64,000 nucleotides of DNA, taken from the NCBI RefSeq assembly GCF_003722335.1, contig NZ_CP026100.1, positions 2,764,001 through 2,828,000 on the forward strand. Reading direction: 5' to 3'. The notes under the pieces were generated by a model. That model was not told where the DNA came from. It was given only the letters and a program-made list of their open reading frames with translations, and did no database searches. Made by a program: the position numbers and the translations under genes. How positions within the stretch are numbered: position 1 is the first letter of the stretch; the number at the start of each line of letters is the position of its first letter. This DNA is from Caulobacter flavus (lineage in GTDB: Bacteria > Pseudomonadota > Alphaproteobacteria > Caulobacterales > Caulobacteraceae). Positions 15,279 through 23,967 of this stretch are shown in pieces.

Positions 15279-16373
15279 TTGAATATCAAGTCGCAGACGT
15301 GCGCTGACGCGCGCGGGCTGATCGGCGCCGTATTGGTCGGGTCCGTCACGGGCCTGGCGCTTGGCGGCGTCTATCTGGCGGGGGGCATGGCCCAGACCGC
15401 CGCTCAGCACGCTCGGGTCACGCGCCTGGCCGACAGCGCCGCGGGGAGCTACTCCGAAGCGGCGCTGCATCAGGCCGCGTCGCGCATGGACGCCGGGGCG
15501 CTCGCCATCGCCCGTCGCCATGACCCCTATACCGTGTCCGGCGACGCCCAGCGCGACCGCCAGGCCTCGCTGCTCGCCGCCCGTCTCGAGAATGGCGACA
15601 AGGCCGAGGACAAGCCGCTGCTGATGCGCGCCAGCCTCGGCGGTTCGTTCAATCCCGCCGCCGCGCCGTTCCACCTCGCCAACGCCCTCGAAAGCTCGCG
15701 CGAACTCGAGTGCCTGGCCCAGGCCGTCTACTACGAAGCCCGGGGCGAGACCCCCAGCGGCCAGGCCGCGGTGGCTCAAGTCGTATTAAACCGCGTACGC
15801 CACCCTTCGTTCCCCAAGTCGATCTGCGGCGTGGTGTTCCAGGGCGCTTCGGCCCGCACCGGCTGCCAGTTCAGCTTCGCCTGCGACGGCTCGATGCGCG
15901 CCCGTCCCGAACGCGCCGCCTGGACGAGGGCCCGCAAGGTCGCCTCGCGCGCCCTCGCCGGCACGGTGATGTCCGAGGTTGGCTCGGCCACGCACTTCCA
16001 CACTACCGGCGTCGCGCCGAACTGGGGTCCGCGCCTGATGCGCGTCGCCCAGGTCGGCATGCACGTGTTCTACCGCTTCGGCGGTCGCGCCGGCGCGCCG
16101 GGCGCCTTCACCGACAAGGTTCGCCCCTCGACCATCGAGGACCTGCCCGACGCGCCCGTCCTGACGTCCCTGCCGCAGGCGCCCAGCGCCGACGGCAAGC
16201 CGGTGATCTATGTCGCCAGCGCCCTGGTCACGGCCAAGGAAGGCGGCATGGGCGGTCCCGAGAAGGTCGGTCCCGAACCGGCCTCGGCCCCGGCGATGCG
16301 CCCGGCCAAGGCCGCCGACAAGGCCGACGCGGTCAAGCCGTCGTCGGTGATCGCGACCGGAGCTGGTTCCTGA
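15279..16373 (+). CDS. SleB-type cell wall hydrolase, membrane-anchored
   Basis: The protein carries a Hydrolase_2 (SleB/CwlJ) domain, which cuts glycan strands of peptidoglycan. The domain starts at ECLAQAVYYEARGETPSGQ, where the Glu of YYEARGE is the expected catalytic acid, and continues through AAVAQVVLNRVRHPSFP, then KSICGVVFQGA and a CQFSFACDG Cys-rich segment. A membrane helix (LIGAVLVGSVTGLALGGVYL) lies near the N-terminus, and the C-terminus is Ala/Pro/Lys-rich. A GTG at 15219 is in frame, but the first 20 codons from it have low third-position G+C. The TTG at 15279, with AGGA upstream, is therefore preferred (364 residues). The 3' end overlaps the convergent SDR gene by about 41 bases. 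Confidence 0.82.
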   Translation: MNIKSQTCADARGLIGAVLVGSVTGLALGGVYLAGGMAQTAAQHARVTRLADSAAGSYSEAALHQAASRMDAGALAIARRHDPYTVSGDAQRDRQASLLAARLENGDKAEDKPLLMRASLGGSFNPAAAPFHLANALESSRELECLAQAVYYEARGETPSGQAAVAQVVLNRVRHPSFPKSICGVVFQGASARTGCQFSFACDGSMRARPERAAWTRARKVASRALAGTVMSEVGSATHFHTTGVAPNWGPRLMRVAQVGMHVFYRFGGRAGAPGAFTDKVRPSTIEDLPDAPVLTSLPQAPSADGKPVIYVASALVTAKEGGMGGPEKVGPEPASAPAMRPAKAADKADAVKPSSVIATGAGS

Positions 16374-17130
16374 GGAACCCGGGGGCCAGGCGGGCCATGA
16401 ACCGCATCTGCCTGGCCCGCTTGCCCACCAGATAATAGAGCTCGCGGCCGTGCGCGGCCTGCCACACCGTCTGCGCGGCCTCGTCGACGCCGTAGACGGG
16501 CAGGCCGCTCTTGCGCAGCTCCTCGCCCATGTCGGCGTTCTTGCCCGGCTGCGAGTTGCGCAGGATCGGCGTCTCGACGAACCACGGCATGACGCAGGCC
16601 ACGCTGACTCCGAAGGCGGCGAACTCGGCGTCCAGGGCTTCCGACAGTCCCCGCACCGCGAACTTGGTGGCCGAATAGACCGCCAGGCCCGGCGAGCCGT
16701 AGATCCCCGCGCACGAGGCCATGTTCACCAGGCGCGAGCCCGGCGTGGCCTTCAGGAAGGGCAGGGCGGCCCGCGCGCCGTTCAGCACGCCGGCCACGTT
16801 GACCGTCAGCATCAGGTCGTCGCCCTGCGGGTCGCCTTCCGAGAAGGGGCCAAAGCGCGCGACGCCGGCGTTGTTGAACAGCACGTCCAACCGGCCGCCG
16901 GCGGCTTGCGCGAAGGCGGTCAGGGCGGGCGTCCAGGCCTGCCGGTCGCGGACGTCGAGGGGATGGATGGAGCCGTTGGCGGGGCCGATCTCGGCCAGGG
17001 CGCGGGCGAGCCCGGCTTCGTCGATGTCCGAGAGACCGACGAACCAGCCCTCCGCCGAAAAGCGCTTGGCGCTGGCCAGGCCGATGCCGCTGGCCGCGCC
17101 GGTGATGAAGATGGCCTTGCGAGCCGACAT
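16333..17130 (-). CDS. Short-chain dehydrogenase/reductase
   Basis: The 265-residue SDR has the classical features: the nucleotide-binding TGAASGIG near residue 10, Asp-directed cofactor selectivity in LSDIDEAGLA (suggesting NAD), NNAGVA, and the catalytic Ser plus YSATK (Tyr-x-x-x-Lys). The C-terminal extension is basic (GKRARQMRFMARLAPGFLRN) and may touch membranes or substrate. The substrate is unknown. Its 3' end overlaps the convergent cell-wall hydrolase gene. Confidence 0.88.
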   Translation of the reverse strand: MSARKAIFITGAASGIGLASAKRFSAEGWFVGLSDIDEAGLARALAEIGPANGSIHPLDVRDRQAWTPALTAFAQAAGGRLDVLFNNAGVARFGPFSEGDPQGDDLMLTVNVAGVLNGARAALPFLKATPGSRLVNMASCAGIYGSPGLAVYSATKFAVRGLSEALDAEFAAFGVSVACVMPWFVETPILRNSQPGKNADMGEELRKSGLPVYGVDEAAQTVWQAAHGRELYYLVGKRARQMRFMARLAPGFLRNQLRSRSPTTA

Positions 17131-17218
17131 GTCCGCCTCCCCGTCGTGTCGTTGATTATCGCCGATCAGACAGCGACCGACGGGGAGGGGTCAAGTTCAC
17201 GCGCGCGTCAGGCGCGCA

Positions 17219-17398
17219 TCAGTCGGTCTGGTCGTCGACCTCGGCGTCGGGGCCGTTCTTCTTGATCGACTCGATGGCGTTCTTGGCCGACGCCTTGGAG
17301 GCGTAGCCTTCGGTCCAGAAGATGCTTTCGTTGTTGTAGACGAAGTAGGCGACGAACTCGCCAGCCTTGTTCTTCTTGATCAGGAACTTGTGGGCCAT
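17219..17398 (-). CDS. YegP-like DUF1508 protein
   Basis: A 59-residue protein made of a single DUF1508 unit: FLIKKNKAGEFVAYFVYNNE, then IFWTEGYASKASAKNAIESI. Most YegP homologues have two such units, so this is the one-unit form. The ATG at 17398 has GGGAGC about six bases upstream; the open frame extends to 17524 without a comparable site. The role is not known. It is divergent from the DUF1003 gene. Confidence 0.85.
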   Translation of the reverse strand: MAHKFLIKKNKAGEFVAYFVYNNESIFWTEGYASKASAKNAIESIKKNGPDAEVDDQTD

Positions 17399-17542
17399 CT
17401 GGTGCTCCCGGGATGATGACTTGCCGTTGGTCGACGAGCCGACGTAGCGAGCCTCGCGCTCCGGACGCGGCCCTGTCAACCGCGTTGCGGCGAGGCTCGA
17501 CGCACGGAATGATGGCGTCGTCATCTATACGGACGAAGGCAC

Positions 17543-18097
17543 ATGGGCGCGGACCACCTCGATCATCTTTCCCGCACCCTGCTGGGCGAGCCCTATGCCG
17601 GGCTGTCCGACATCAAGCGCAGCGTCATCGACCTGATCGCCGCCGAAGCCCCCACGGGCCTGGCCCCGGGGCTGGTCGAGAGGGAAGGGACCTTCTGGCA
17701 GCGCCTGGCCGATCGGGTGGCGGCGATTGGCGGGTCCTGGGCCTTCATCGGCGGGTTCTCGGCGGTGTTGGCCCTGTGGGTGATCGTCAACCTGGCCCTG
17801 ATGCCCTTCCACAGGGCCTTCGACCCCTATCCCTTCATCTTCCTGAACCTGGTGCTTTCCACCTTGGCGGCGATCCAGGCTCCGATCATCATGATGAGCC
17901 AGAACCGCCAGGCGACGAAGGATCGTGAGGCCGCCGAGCACGACTACGTCGTCAACCTGCGCGCCGAGCTCGAGATCATGCGCCTGCACGACAAGCTCGA
18001 CGCCCTGCGGATGACCGAACTGGCCGAGATCGCCAAGGCCAACACCGCCTGCCTCGACGAACTGCGGGCCGAGGTGAAGGCGCTGCGCGGCGCCTAG
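17543..18097 (+). CDS. DUF1003 membrane protein
   Basis: The 184-residue protein has the DUF1003 core of two membrane helices (GSWAFIGGFSAVLALWVIVN and PFIFLNLVLSTLAAIQAPII) followed by the diagnostic MMSQNRQATKDREAAEHDY motif. A cytoplasmic helical/coiled tail (NLRAELEIMRLHDKLDALRM) follows. The N-terminal soluble part is about 55 residues. Function is unknown. Its stop codon interlocks with that of the convergent GlxA-type regulator at 18094-18097. Confidence 0.88.
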   Translation: MGADHLDHLSRTLLGEPYAGLSDIKRSVIDLIAAEAPTGLAPGLVEREGTFWQRLADRVAAIGGSWAFIGGFSAVLALWVIVNLALMPFHRAFDPYPFIFLNLVLSTLAAIQAPIIMMSQNRQATKDREAAEHDYVVNLRAELEIMRLHDKLDALRMTELAEIAKANTACLDELRAEVKALRGA

Positions 18098-19035
18098 CTG
18101 GCCTTGGCCGCCCGGCGCAGCGCCTGGGGCGGCTGGCCGAAGACGCGGATGAAGGCCCGTCGCATGCGCTCGGAATCGCCGAAGCCGGCCTCCAGCGCGA
18201 TGTCCTCCACCTGCAGCGGGGCGCTGTCGAGCAGGGCCCTGGCGGCCTCGACGCGCAGGCGCTCGATCGCCTTGGCCGGGGTCGAGCCGGTCTCGGCCGC
18301 GAACAGCCGGGCGAAGTTGCGCGGGCTCATGGCCGCGCGCTCGGCGAGATCCTCGACGGACAGCGGCCGGGCCAGGTTCTCGCGCGCCCAGGCCAGCAGG
18401 GCGTCGAAGCGGCCGCCCTTCAGCTCCAGCAGGGCAGAGAACTGCGACTGGCCGCCCGGCCGGCGGTGATAGACGACCAGTTGCTGGGCCGTGCGCTTGG
18501 CGATCGCCTCGCCCAGGTCGGCGCCGATCATCGCCAGGGCCAGGTCGATGCCGGCCGTGATCCCGGCCGAACTCCAGATGGCGCCGTCCTGCACCCAGAT
18601 CCGGTCGGCCTCCAGCCGCACGTTCGGAAAGCGCCTCTGGAAGTCCTTGGTGCGGCTCCAGTGGGTGGTGGCGCGCCTGCCTTCCAGCAGGCCCGCCGCG
18701 GCCAGTACGTAGGTTCCCGAACAGACGCTGGCCGTCCGCCGCGCCGAGCGGGCGGTTGCGCGCACATAGTCCAGCGTCGTCTCGCAGCTGGCCGGCGTCC
18801 GCACGCCGTCGCCGCCGGAGACCAATAGGGTGTCGAAGGCCGGGGCCTTGTCGAAGGGAAGGGTGTCGAAGGCCGCGCCCGACGAGCTCGCCGTCCAGCC
18901 GCCGTCGCGCGACACCAGGGTGAGGCCATAGGCGCCGGGATCGAACCGCGCGGCGATCTCGAAGGCCGAGATCGGCCCCGCCGCGTCCAGCAACTGGAAG
19001 TCCGGATAGACCAGCATGCCGATCGCGCGAGGCAT
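18094..19035 (-). CDS. GlxA-family regulator: DJ-1/PfpI domain plus AraC HTH
   Basis: The 313-residue protein has an N-terminal DJ-1/PfpI-like domain (AIGMLVYPDFQLLDAAGPIS; nucleophile-elbow region TASVCSGTYVLAAAGLLEGR) and a C-terminal AraC-type double helix-turn-helix (LAERAAMSPRNFARLFAAET, then DIALEAGFGDSERMRRAFIR). Such proteins sense a small molecule and regulate neighbouring genes. The ATG at 19035 has AGGAG at the right distance; an upstream start at 19077 is less likely. It is divergent from the DJ-1/PfpI enzyme gene at 19132, its probable target. Confidence 0.88.
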   Translation of the reverse strand: MPRAIGMLVYPDFQLLDAAGPISAFEIAARFDPGAYGLTLVSRDGGWTASSSGAAFDTLPFDKAPAFDTLLVSGGDGVRTPASCETTLDYVRATARSARRTASVCSGTYVLAAAGLLEGRRATTHWSRTKDFQRRFPNVRLEADRIWVQDGAIWSSAGITAGIDLALAMIGADLGEAIAKRTAQQLVVYHRRPGGQSQFSALLELKGGRFDALLAWARENLARPLSVEDLAERAAMSPRNFARLFAAETGSTPAKAIERLRVEAARALLDSAPLQVEDIALEAGFGDSERMRRAFIRVFGQPPQALRRAAKAS

Positions 19036-19131
19036 GGCTTCTCCTGCCAGTGGCGGAAATCGAGGGATCTCCGTCATTTCCGCCGAACGCTATCTGGGCG
19101 AGCATCGGTCGTCAAACGAGGAGGGCCTCCC

Positions 19132-19833
19132 ATGACCGATCCGATCCGCATCGTCTTCGCCCTGTTCCCGGGCGTGACCCATCTGGACTTCACCGGTCCG
19201 CACCAGATCCTGGCGCGCCTGCCGGGCGCCGTCATCACCGTCGCCAGCCTGTCCGGCGGCGAGATCGAGGCCGACGGCCTGATCTTCGCCCATCTGAAGC
19301 GGCTCGACCAGATCGACGGCTGCGACATCCTCTGCGTGCCCGGGGGCTTTGGCACGACGCAGGCCATGGGCGAGCCGGCCTTCCTGGAAGAGATCAAGCG
19401 CCTGGCCTGGAGCGCGCGCTACGTCACCAGCGTCTGCACCGGCTCGCTGGTGCTGGCGGCCGCGGGCCTGCTGGAGGGCAAGCGGGCGGCCTGTCACTGG
19501 GCCTGGCGCGACCAACTGGCCCTGTTCGGCGCCGTTCCCGACGAGGCCCGGGTGGTGCGCGACGGCCGCTTCGTCACCGGCGGCGGCGTGACGGCGGGGG
19601 TCGACTTCGCCCTGACCCTGGCGGCCGAGATCGCCGGTCCGGCCGTGGCCCAGGCCATCCAGCTGGCCGTGGAGTACGCGCCCGACCCGCCTTTCCAGTC
19701 CGGACGGCCGGAACTGGCTCCGCCCGAGGTGCTGGCCCGCGTGCGGCGCATCTACGACAACGGCATGGACGAGCGCCGCGCGGCGGCGGTGGCCGCCGCC
19801 GCCAGGCTGAAGGGCGAGGCCGTGACGGCCTGA
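19132..19833 (+). CDS. DJ-1/PfpI family protein, isonitrile hydratase-like
   Basis: The 233-residue protein resembles isonitrile hydratase (InhA) of the DJ-1/PfpI superfamily. It has FALFPGVTHLDFTGPHQIL at the N-terminus and the nucleophile elbow VTSVCTGSLVLAAAGLLEGK, with Cys in VCTG, followed by CHWAWRDQLALFGA and TGGGVTAGVDFALTL. In InhA the Cys and a nearby Asp or Thr hydrate the isonitrile to an N-substituted formamide. It shares its core with the divergent GlxA-type regulator, so the pair may sense and act on related ligands. The exact reaction is unproven. Confidence 0.82.
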   Translation: MTDPIRIVFALFPGVTHLDFTGPHQILARLPGAVITVASLSGGEIEADGLIFAHLKRLDQIDGCDILCVPGGFGTTQAMGEPAFLEEIKRLAWSARYVTSVCTGSLVLAAAGLLEGKRAACHWAWRDQLALFGAVPDEARVVRDGRFVTGGGVTAGVDFALTLAAEIAGPAVAQAIQLAVEYAPDPPFQSGRPELAPPEVLARVRRIYDNGMDERRAAAVAAAARLKGEAVTA

Positions 19834-19837
19834 CGCC

Positions 19838-20623
19838 TCACCCCACCTGCACGCCGGTCATCGAGATCGCCGCGAACACGTCGTCGGCGAAGAACGACAC
19901 CGGCTCGCCCGGCCCTTGCGCGCCCAGCACGTAGAGCAGCGGAAGGTAGTGCTCGGCGCTGTTGATCGACAGCGCCGCGTCCGGACCCAGGCTCTCCCAG
20001 TCGATCAGCGGCTGGTGGTCGCCGGCGGCGATCAGGGCCTTGGCGCGCTCGTTGAAGCGCGGCGCCCAGTCGGGGGTCTGGCCGGTGCGGAAGCTCACGG
20101 CCCGCAGGTTGTGGACGATGTCGCCGCTGCCGATGATGAGCACGCCCTCGTCGCGCAGGGCCGCCAGCCGGCGGCCGGCCTCGTAGTGCCAGGCGTTGGG
20201 CTGGCCGCGATCGATGCTGAGCTGCACCACGGGCACGTCGGCGTCCGGATGCATCGGCCGCAGCACGCTCCAGGCGCCGTGGTCGAGGCCGCGGGTCGGG
20301 TGCTGCACGGTGCGTTGCGGAGCCAGCAACTCGGCCGCCCGCGCCGCCAGGGCCGGATCGCCCGGCGCGTCGTAGCGCACGTCGAACAGCGCCTGCGGGA
20401 AGCCGCCGAAGTCGTGGATGGTCTCGGGACGTTCGGCGGCGCTCAGCGCCGTGCCGCCCATGGTCTCCCAGTGTGCGCTGACCATCAGCACGGCCTTGGG
20501 GCGCGGCAGGTCGCGGCCCAGCTGCGCCCAGGCGCGGCTCCAGGCGTTGTCCTCGATGGCGTTCATCGGCGAGCCGTGGCCGATGAAGAGGACGGGCATG
20601 CGGGTCATCACGGCGACATCCAA
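19838..20623 (-). CDS. YgiD/LigB-type extradiol dioxygenase
   Basis: The 261-residue protein belongs to the class III extradiol dioxygenases of the YgiD (4,5-DOPA dioxygenase) type. It has the iron ligand His in PVLFIGHGSPMNAI, the second His in MVSAHWET, and the HPTRGLDHGAWSVLRPMHPD segment with further conserved His residues; GSGDIVHNL is also typical. It would cleave a catechol ring with O2. Starts at 20623, 20608 and 20599 are in frame and none has a clear Shine-Dalgarno sequence. The natural substrate is unknown. It converges with the DJ-1/PfpI gene. Confidence 0.86.
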   Translation of the reverse strand: MDVAVMTRMPVLFIGHGSPMNAIEDNAWSRAWAQLGRDLPRPKAVLMVSAHWETMGGTALSAAERPETIHDFGGFPQALFDVRYDAPGDPALAARAAELLAPQRTVQHPTRGLDHGAWSVLRPMHPDADVPVVQLSIDRGQPNAWHYEAGRRLAALRDEGVLIIGSGDIVHNLRAVSFRTGQTPDWAPRFNERAKALIAAGDHQPLIDWESLGPDAALSINSAEHYLPLLYVLGAQGPGEPVSFFADDVFAAISMTGVQVG

Positions 20624-20735
20624 ATAGAAACTTTATCAGTTACAGATGGGCGCTCGCGTCCCAGTGGTCAAGCAGCGCCCAGCGCGACTTTCCGCCGCTT
20701 CCCCCCGGGGCCTTGCTTTGTTAAGGCCTCCCCTC

Positions 20736-21917
20736 GTGAGCACGTCCCAGTCATCCTCGGAGTCGGCCCCGTCCTCGTCGGGATCCGCCGCCCCGGTCGC
20801 GTCACCCGTCGGCCAGTCCATCCCCGCGCCCGGCCGTCCGGCGACGCGAGGCGGCGCCCTGGACCTGCTGCGCCTGCTGGCCGCCCTGCTGATCGTGGTC
20901 TACCACTTCGGCGCCGAGAGCCCGCTGCGGATCGAGCGCTTCCACCCGGTGTTCGCCCGCGGCTATCTGGCCACCGACTTCTTCCTGATGCTGTCGGGCT
21001 ACGTGCTGGGCCGCGCCTACGGGCCGTCGGCCATCTCGGGCCGCATCACCCACTTCCAGTTCTGGCTGCGCCGCGCCGCCCGCGTCTGGCCGGGCCATCT
21101 GATGGTGCTGCTGGCCATGGCCGGCCTGGTCTTCGCCCTGAACCTGATCGGCACCGACGCTCACAAGCCTTCGCGCTTCGCCTGGGACCAGCTGCCGCTG
21201 CAGGCCATGCTGATGCATGCCTGGGGCTTCAACAGCGACGGCTGGAACCTGCCCAGCTGGTCGCTGTCGGCGCTGATCGTCTGCTACGCCCTGTTCCCCT
21301 GGTTCTGGCGCGGCGCCAGCGCCACCCGCCGGCCCTGGCTGCCGATCGCCCTGGCGGCCGTGGTCGTGGTGCTGTTCGACGTCGCCGCCCGCCGCACGAA
21401 CGGCTTCGGCTTCGCCGAGGTCCCGATCGGCCTGTCCGACCTGCCGCTGCGCATCGGGGTGCTGCGGGCCGTTCCGCTGTTCCTCCTGGGCCTGTGCCTG
21501 GCGCGGGCCGTCGAGCTGAACTGGCCCAGCGAGAAGGCAGCCAAGGTCCTGCTGACGGTCGGCTGCGCGGGCTTGGTGATCCTGCAGGTCATCGGTCGCT
21601 TCGATCTGCCGAGCCTCGTGTGTCTCGCGGCCATCATCCTGGGCGCCGGCCGCCTGCCGGTGAAGCATCCCAAGGCCTGGATCGAGGAGGGGGCCAAGCT
21701 GTCCTTCGCCCTCTTCATCACCCACATCCTGGTGGGCGTGATCTACTGGAGCGCCGTGCACAAGCTGATCGACACCGTGCCGATCGGCATCGGCTGGCAG
21801 TGGCTGATGTGGCTGGCCGGCTTCCCGCTGGCCATCGCCGCGGCCTGGCTGTTCCACACCTATGTCGACCAGCCGCTGCAGGACCGCATCATGCCCTGGG
21901 TGCGCGGCCGCGGCTGA
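20736..21917 (+). CDS. Acyltransferase 3 family membrane protein (OafA/YrhL type)
   Basis: The protein (393 residues from the GTG at 20736) has a Ser/Pro-rich N-terminal leader, then an acyltransferase-3 domain of about ten membrane helices. The domain opens with GGALDLLRLLAALLIVVYHF, which has the catalytic His of the family, followed by FFLMLSGYVLGRAYG and the RRAARVWPGH motif. It probably moves an acyl group onto a cell-surface glycan. The frame continues upstream to 20646, but this part looks non-coding. No glycan biosynthesis genes are adjacent, so the target is unknown. Confidence 0.86.
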   Translation: MSTSQSSSESAPSSSGSAAPVASPVGQSIPAPGRPATRGGALDLLRLLAALLIVVYHFGAESPLRIERFHPVFARGYLATDFFLMLSGYVLGRAYGPSAISGRITHFQFWLRRAARVWPGHLMVLLAMAGLVFALNLIGTDAHKPSRFAWDQLPLQAMLMHAWGFNSDGWNLPSWSLSALIVCYALFPWFWRGASATRRPWLPIALAAVVVVLFDVAARRTNGFGFAEVPIGLSDLPLRIGVLRAVPLFLLGLCLARAVELNWPSEKAAKVLLTVGCAGLVILQVIGRFDLPSLVCLAAIILGAGRLPVKHPKAWIEEGAKLSFALFITHILVGVIYWSAVHKLIDTVPIGIGWQWLMWLAGFPLAIAAAWLFHTYVDQPLQDRIMPWVRGRG

Positions 21918-21993
21918 CGGCCGCCAGGCGCCTTGCTCCCCGGCGAGTCGTGGCCTCCTATCCTCTCCACGTAGAGTTTCGTGGGGAAATCCG

Positions 21994-23526
21994 ATGTCCG
22001 ACGCTCCCAGCCGCCGCACGCTGATGACCGGCGCCGCCGCCGCAACCTTGCTGGCCCCCGGCCTGGCCGGCGCGGCCGCCAAGGCCCCGGCGCGAGACGC
22101 CGACATGGCCGCGATCCGCAAGGCCGCCGAGGCCGGCTACGACGCTTCGGTCAAGCGCATCCAGGACTGGATCGCCCTGCCGTCTATCGCCGCCGAGAAC
22201 CGCGACATGGACAAGGGCGCCGACTACATGGCCGCCCTGGCGCGCGACGCCGGCTTCACGGGCGTCGAGAAGATCGCGACCGACGGCGCGCCGGGCGTGT
22301 TCGGCGTGCTCGACGTCGGCGCCAGGCGGTGGCTGGCGATCTACTTCATGTACGACGTCAAGCAGTACGACCCGGCCGAATGGAGCTCGCCGCCGCTGGA
22401 GGCGCGCATCGTCGACAAGCCGGGCTTCGGCAAGGTCATCGTCGGGCGCGGGGCGGTCAACCAGAAGGGGCCGCAGGCCTCGTTCCTGGCCGCCCTGCAC
22501 GCTATCCGGGCGGCGGGCAAGAAACCGCCGGTCAACCTCGTCCTGGTCTGCGAGGGCGAGGAGGAGATCGGCAGCCCGCACTTCCGCCAGATCGTCACCC
22601 GGCCCAACGTGCTGGCCGCCCTGAAGACGTGCGAGGGCGTGATCATCCCGGCCGGCTGGCAGAGCCCCAGCAACGGCGGCGTCAGCGTCAATCTGGGCGC
22701 CAAGGGCGTGGTCGAGTTCGAGCTGGTCGCCAGCGGCGAGAAGTGGGGCAGGGGTCCCAAGACCGACATCCACTCCAGCGAGAAGGCCCGTGTCGACAGT
22801 CCGGCCTGGCGGCTGGTCCAGGCCCTGACGACCCTGGTCACGCCCGACGGCAACACGCCCGCCGTCGACGGCTATTTCGAGAAGGTGCGCCCGCTGACCG
22901 CCCGTGAGAAGGAGCTGATCGCCCTGGCCGCCCAGCGCATGACCGAGGCCGACGCCAAGAAGGCCCTGGGCGTCGACCGCTGGATCGACGACCTGCCGTG
23001 GGAGAAGGCGCTGGAGCGGCTGGCCTCGCAGCCGACGATCAATATCGAGGGGCTGGTCTCGGGCTACACCGGTCCCGGCGGCAAGACCGTGCTGCCCGGC
23101 CGCGCCGTGGCCAAGATCGACCTGCGGCTGGTGCCGAACATGACCATGGACGACGCGGTGGCCAAGATCCGCGCCCATCTCGACAAGCGCGGCTTCAACG
23201 ACGTCGAGATCAAGGTCAGCGGCGGCTACGACCCCACCGAGACGCCCGAGGACAGCCGACTGATCCGCGCCCAGCTGGCCAGCTACAAGCGCCTGGGGGC
23301 GCCGGCGACGCTGTATCCGCGCCTGGCCGGCTCGTGGCCCGGCACGGTGTTCACCTCGCCGCCGGTCAGCCTGCCGGCGGGGCAGTTCGGCCTGGGCCAC
23401 GGCAGCGGCGCCCATGCGCCCAACGAGTACTACGTGATCGAGAGCAGCAATCCGAAGGTGCAGGGCCTGGTCGGCGGCACGATGAGCTATGTCGACCTCA
23501 TGTACGAGATCGCCAAGGCCAAGTGA
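21994..23526 (+). CDS. M20-family peptidase-like protein with altered metal ligands, probable Tat export
   Basis: The 510-residue protein has a twin-arginine signal (SRRTLMTGAAAATLLAPGLA) and an M20/DapE-type fold. Acidic (CEGEEEIGS, residues 186-194) and C-terminal His (GLGHGSGAHAPNEY) signatures are kept. Two metal-ligand motifs are changed: the usual G-H-x-D is FMYD, with Met119 in place of His, and the usual bridging Asp of GRGxxDxKG is Asn156 in GRGAVNQKG. The protein may therefore be inactive as a two-metal hydrolase or work differently. The ATG at 21994 starts the Tat signal, and a GGGGAAA lies upstream. It is flanked by an acyltransferase and a lipoprotein gene. Confidence 0.8.
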   Translation: MSDAPSRRTLMTGAAAATLLAPGLAGAAAKAPARDADMAAIRKAAEAGYDASVKRIQDWIALPSIAAENRDMDKGADYMAALARDAGFTGVEKIATDGAPGVFGVLDVGARRWLAIYFMYDVKQYDPAEWSSPPLEARIVDKPGFGKVIVGRGAVNQKGPQASFLAALHAIRAAGKKPPVNLVLVCEGEEEIGSPHFRQIVTRPNVLAALKTCEGVIIPAGWQSPSNGGVSVNLGAKGVVEFELVASGEKWGRGPKTDIHSSEKARVDSPAWRLVQALTTLVTPDGNTPAVDGYFEKVRPLTAREKELIALAAQRMTEADAKKALGVDRWIDDLPWEKALERLASQPTINIEGLVSGYTGPGGKTVLPGRAVAKIDLRLVPNMTMDDAVAKIRAHLDKRGFNDVEIKVSGGYDPTETPEDSRLIRAQLASYKRLGAPATLYPRLAGSWPGTVFTSPPVSLPAGQFGLGHGSGAHAPNEYYVIESSNPKVQGLVGGTMSYVDLMYEIAKAK

Positions 23527-23621
23527 GGGGGCGGCCGACCTGGGCGGCGGAACGAACCGCGCCGCGCATGGTTGAGCTCTAGCCGGCGACAGACCGGCGA
23601 AGCTCGCTTGGGAGAATCCAC

Positions 23622-23921
23622 ATGCGTCATACCCTTCTGGTCAGCCTGGCCGCCGTCGCCCTGACCGTCACCGCCTGCGAGAACAAAACCGAGAAGGCCG
23701 CCGAGGCTTCGGCCGAAAGCCAGAAGGCGGCAGACGCCGCGGCCCAGGCCTCGAGCGCGGCGACCACTGCCGCCGACGCCAGCGCCGACGCTGCCGCCGC
23801 GGGCGACACCTCCACGGCCAAGGCCGCCGGAGACGCAGCCGCCGCGGCGGGCGAGGCAGCCGAGAAGGCCGGTGACCAGGCCGAAAAGGCCGGCGAAAAG
23901 GCCAAGGACGCCGCCCACTGA
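23622..23921 (+). CDS. Ala-rich helical lipoprotein
   Basis: The 99-residue product has a lipobox (TVTAC, Cys19) and then a very Ala-rich, low-complexity helical region with repeating Lys/Glu pairs (ENKTEKAAEASAESQKAADA, then AEKAGDQAEKAGEKAKDAAH). The pattern resembles long amphipathic helices of envelope-spanning or Lpp-like lipoproteins, but there is no peptidoglycan-linkage motif. TTGGGAG precedes the ATG. Function is unknown. Confidence 0.72.
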   Translation: MRHTLLVSLAAVALTVTACENKTEKAAEASAESQKAADAAAQASSAATTAADASADAAAAGDTSTAKAAGDAAAAAGEAAEKAGDQAEKAGEKAKDAAH

Positions 23922-23928
23922 CGTGGCG

Positions 23929-23956
23929 GCCGGGCGGCGGATCGCCGTCGCCCGGC
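23929..23956. terminator. Stem-loop between convergent genes
   Basis: GCCGGGCG and CGCCCGGC form a perfect 8-bp stem with a 12-base centre that can pair further. There is no T-run on either side, so it is a weak candidate for a shared terminator of the Ala-rich lipoprotein gene and the convergent nuclease-like cassette. Confidence 0.35.
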
Positions 23957-23967
23957 TGGCGCCGGCG

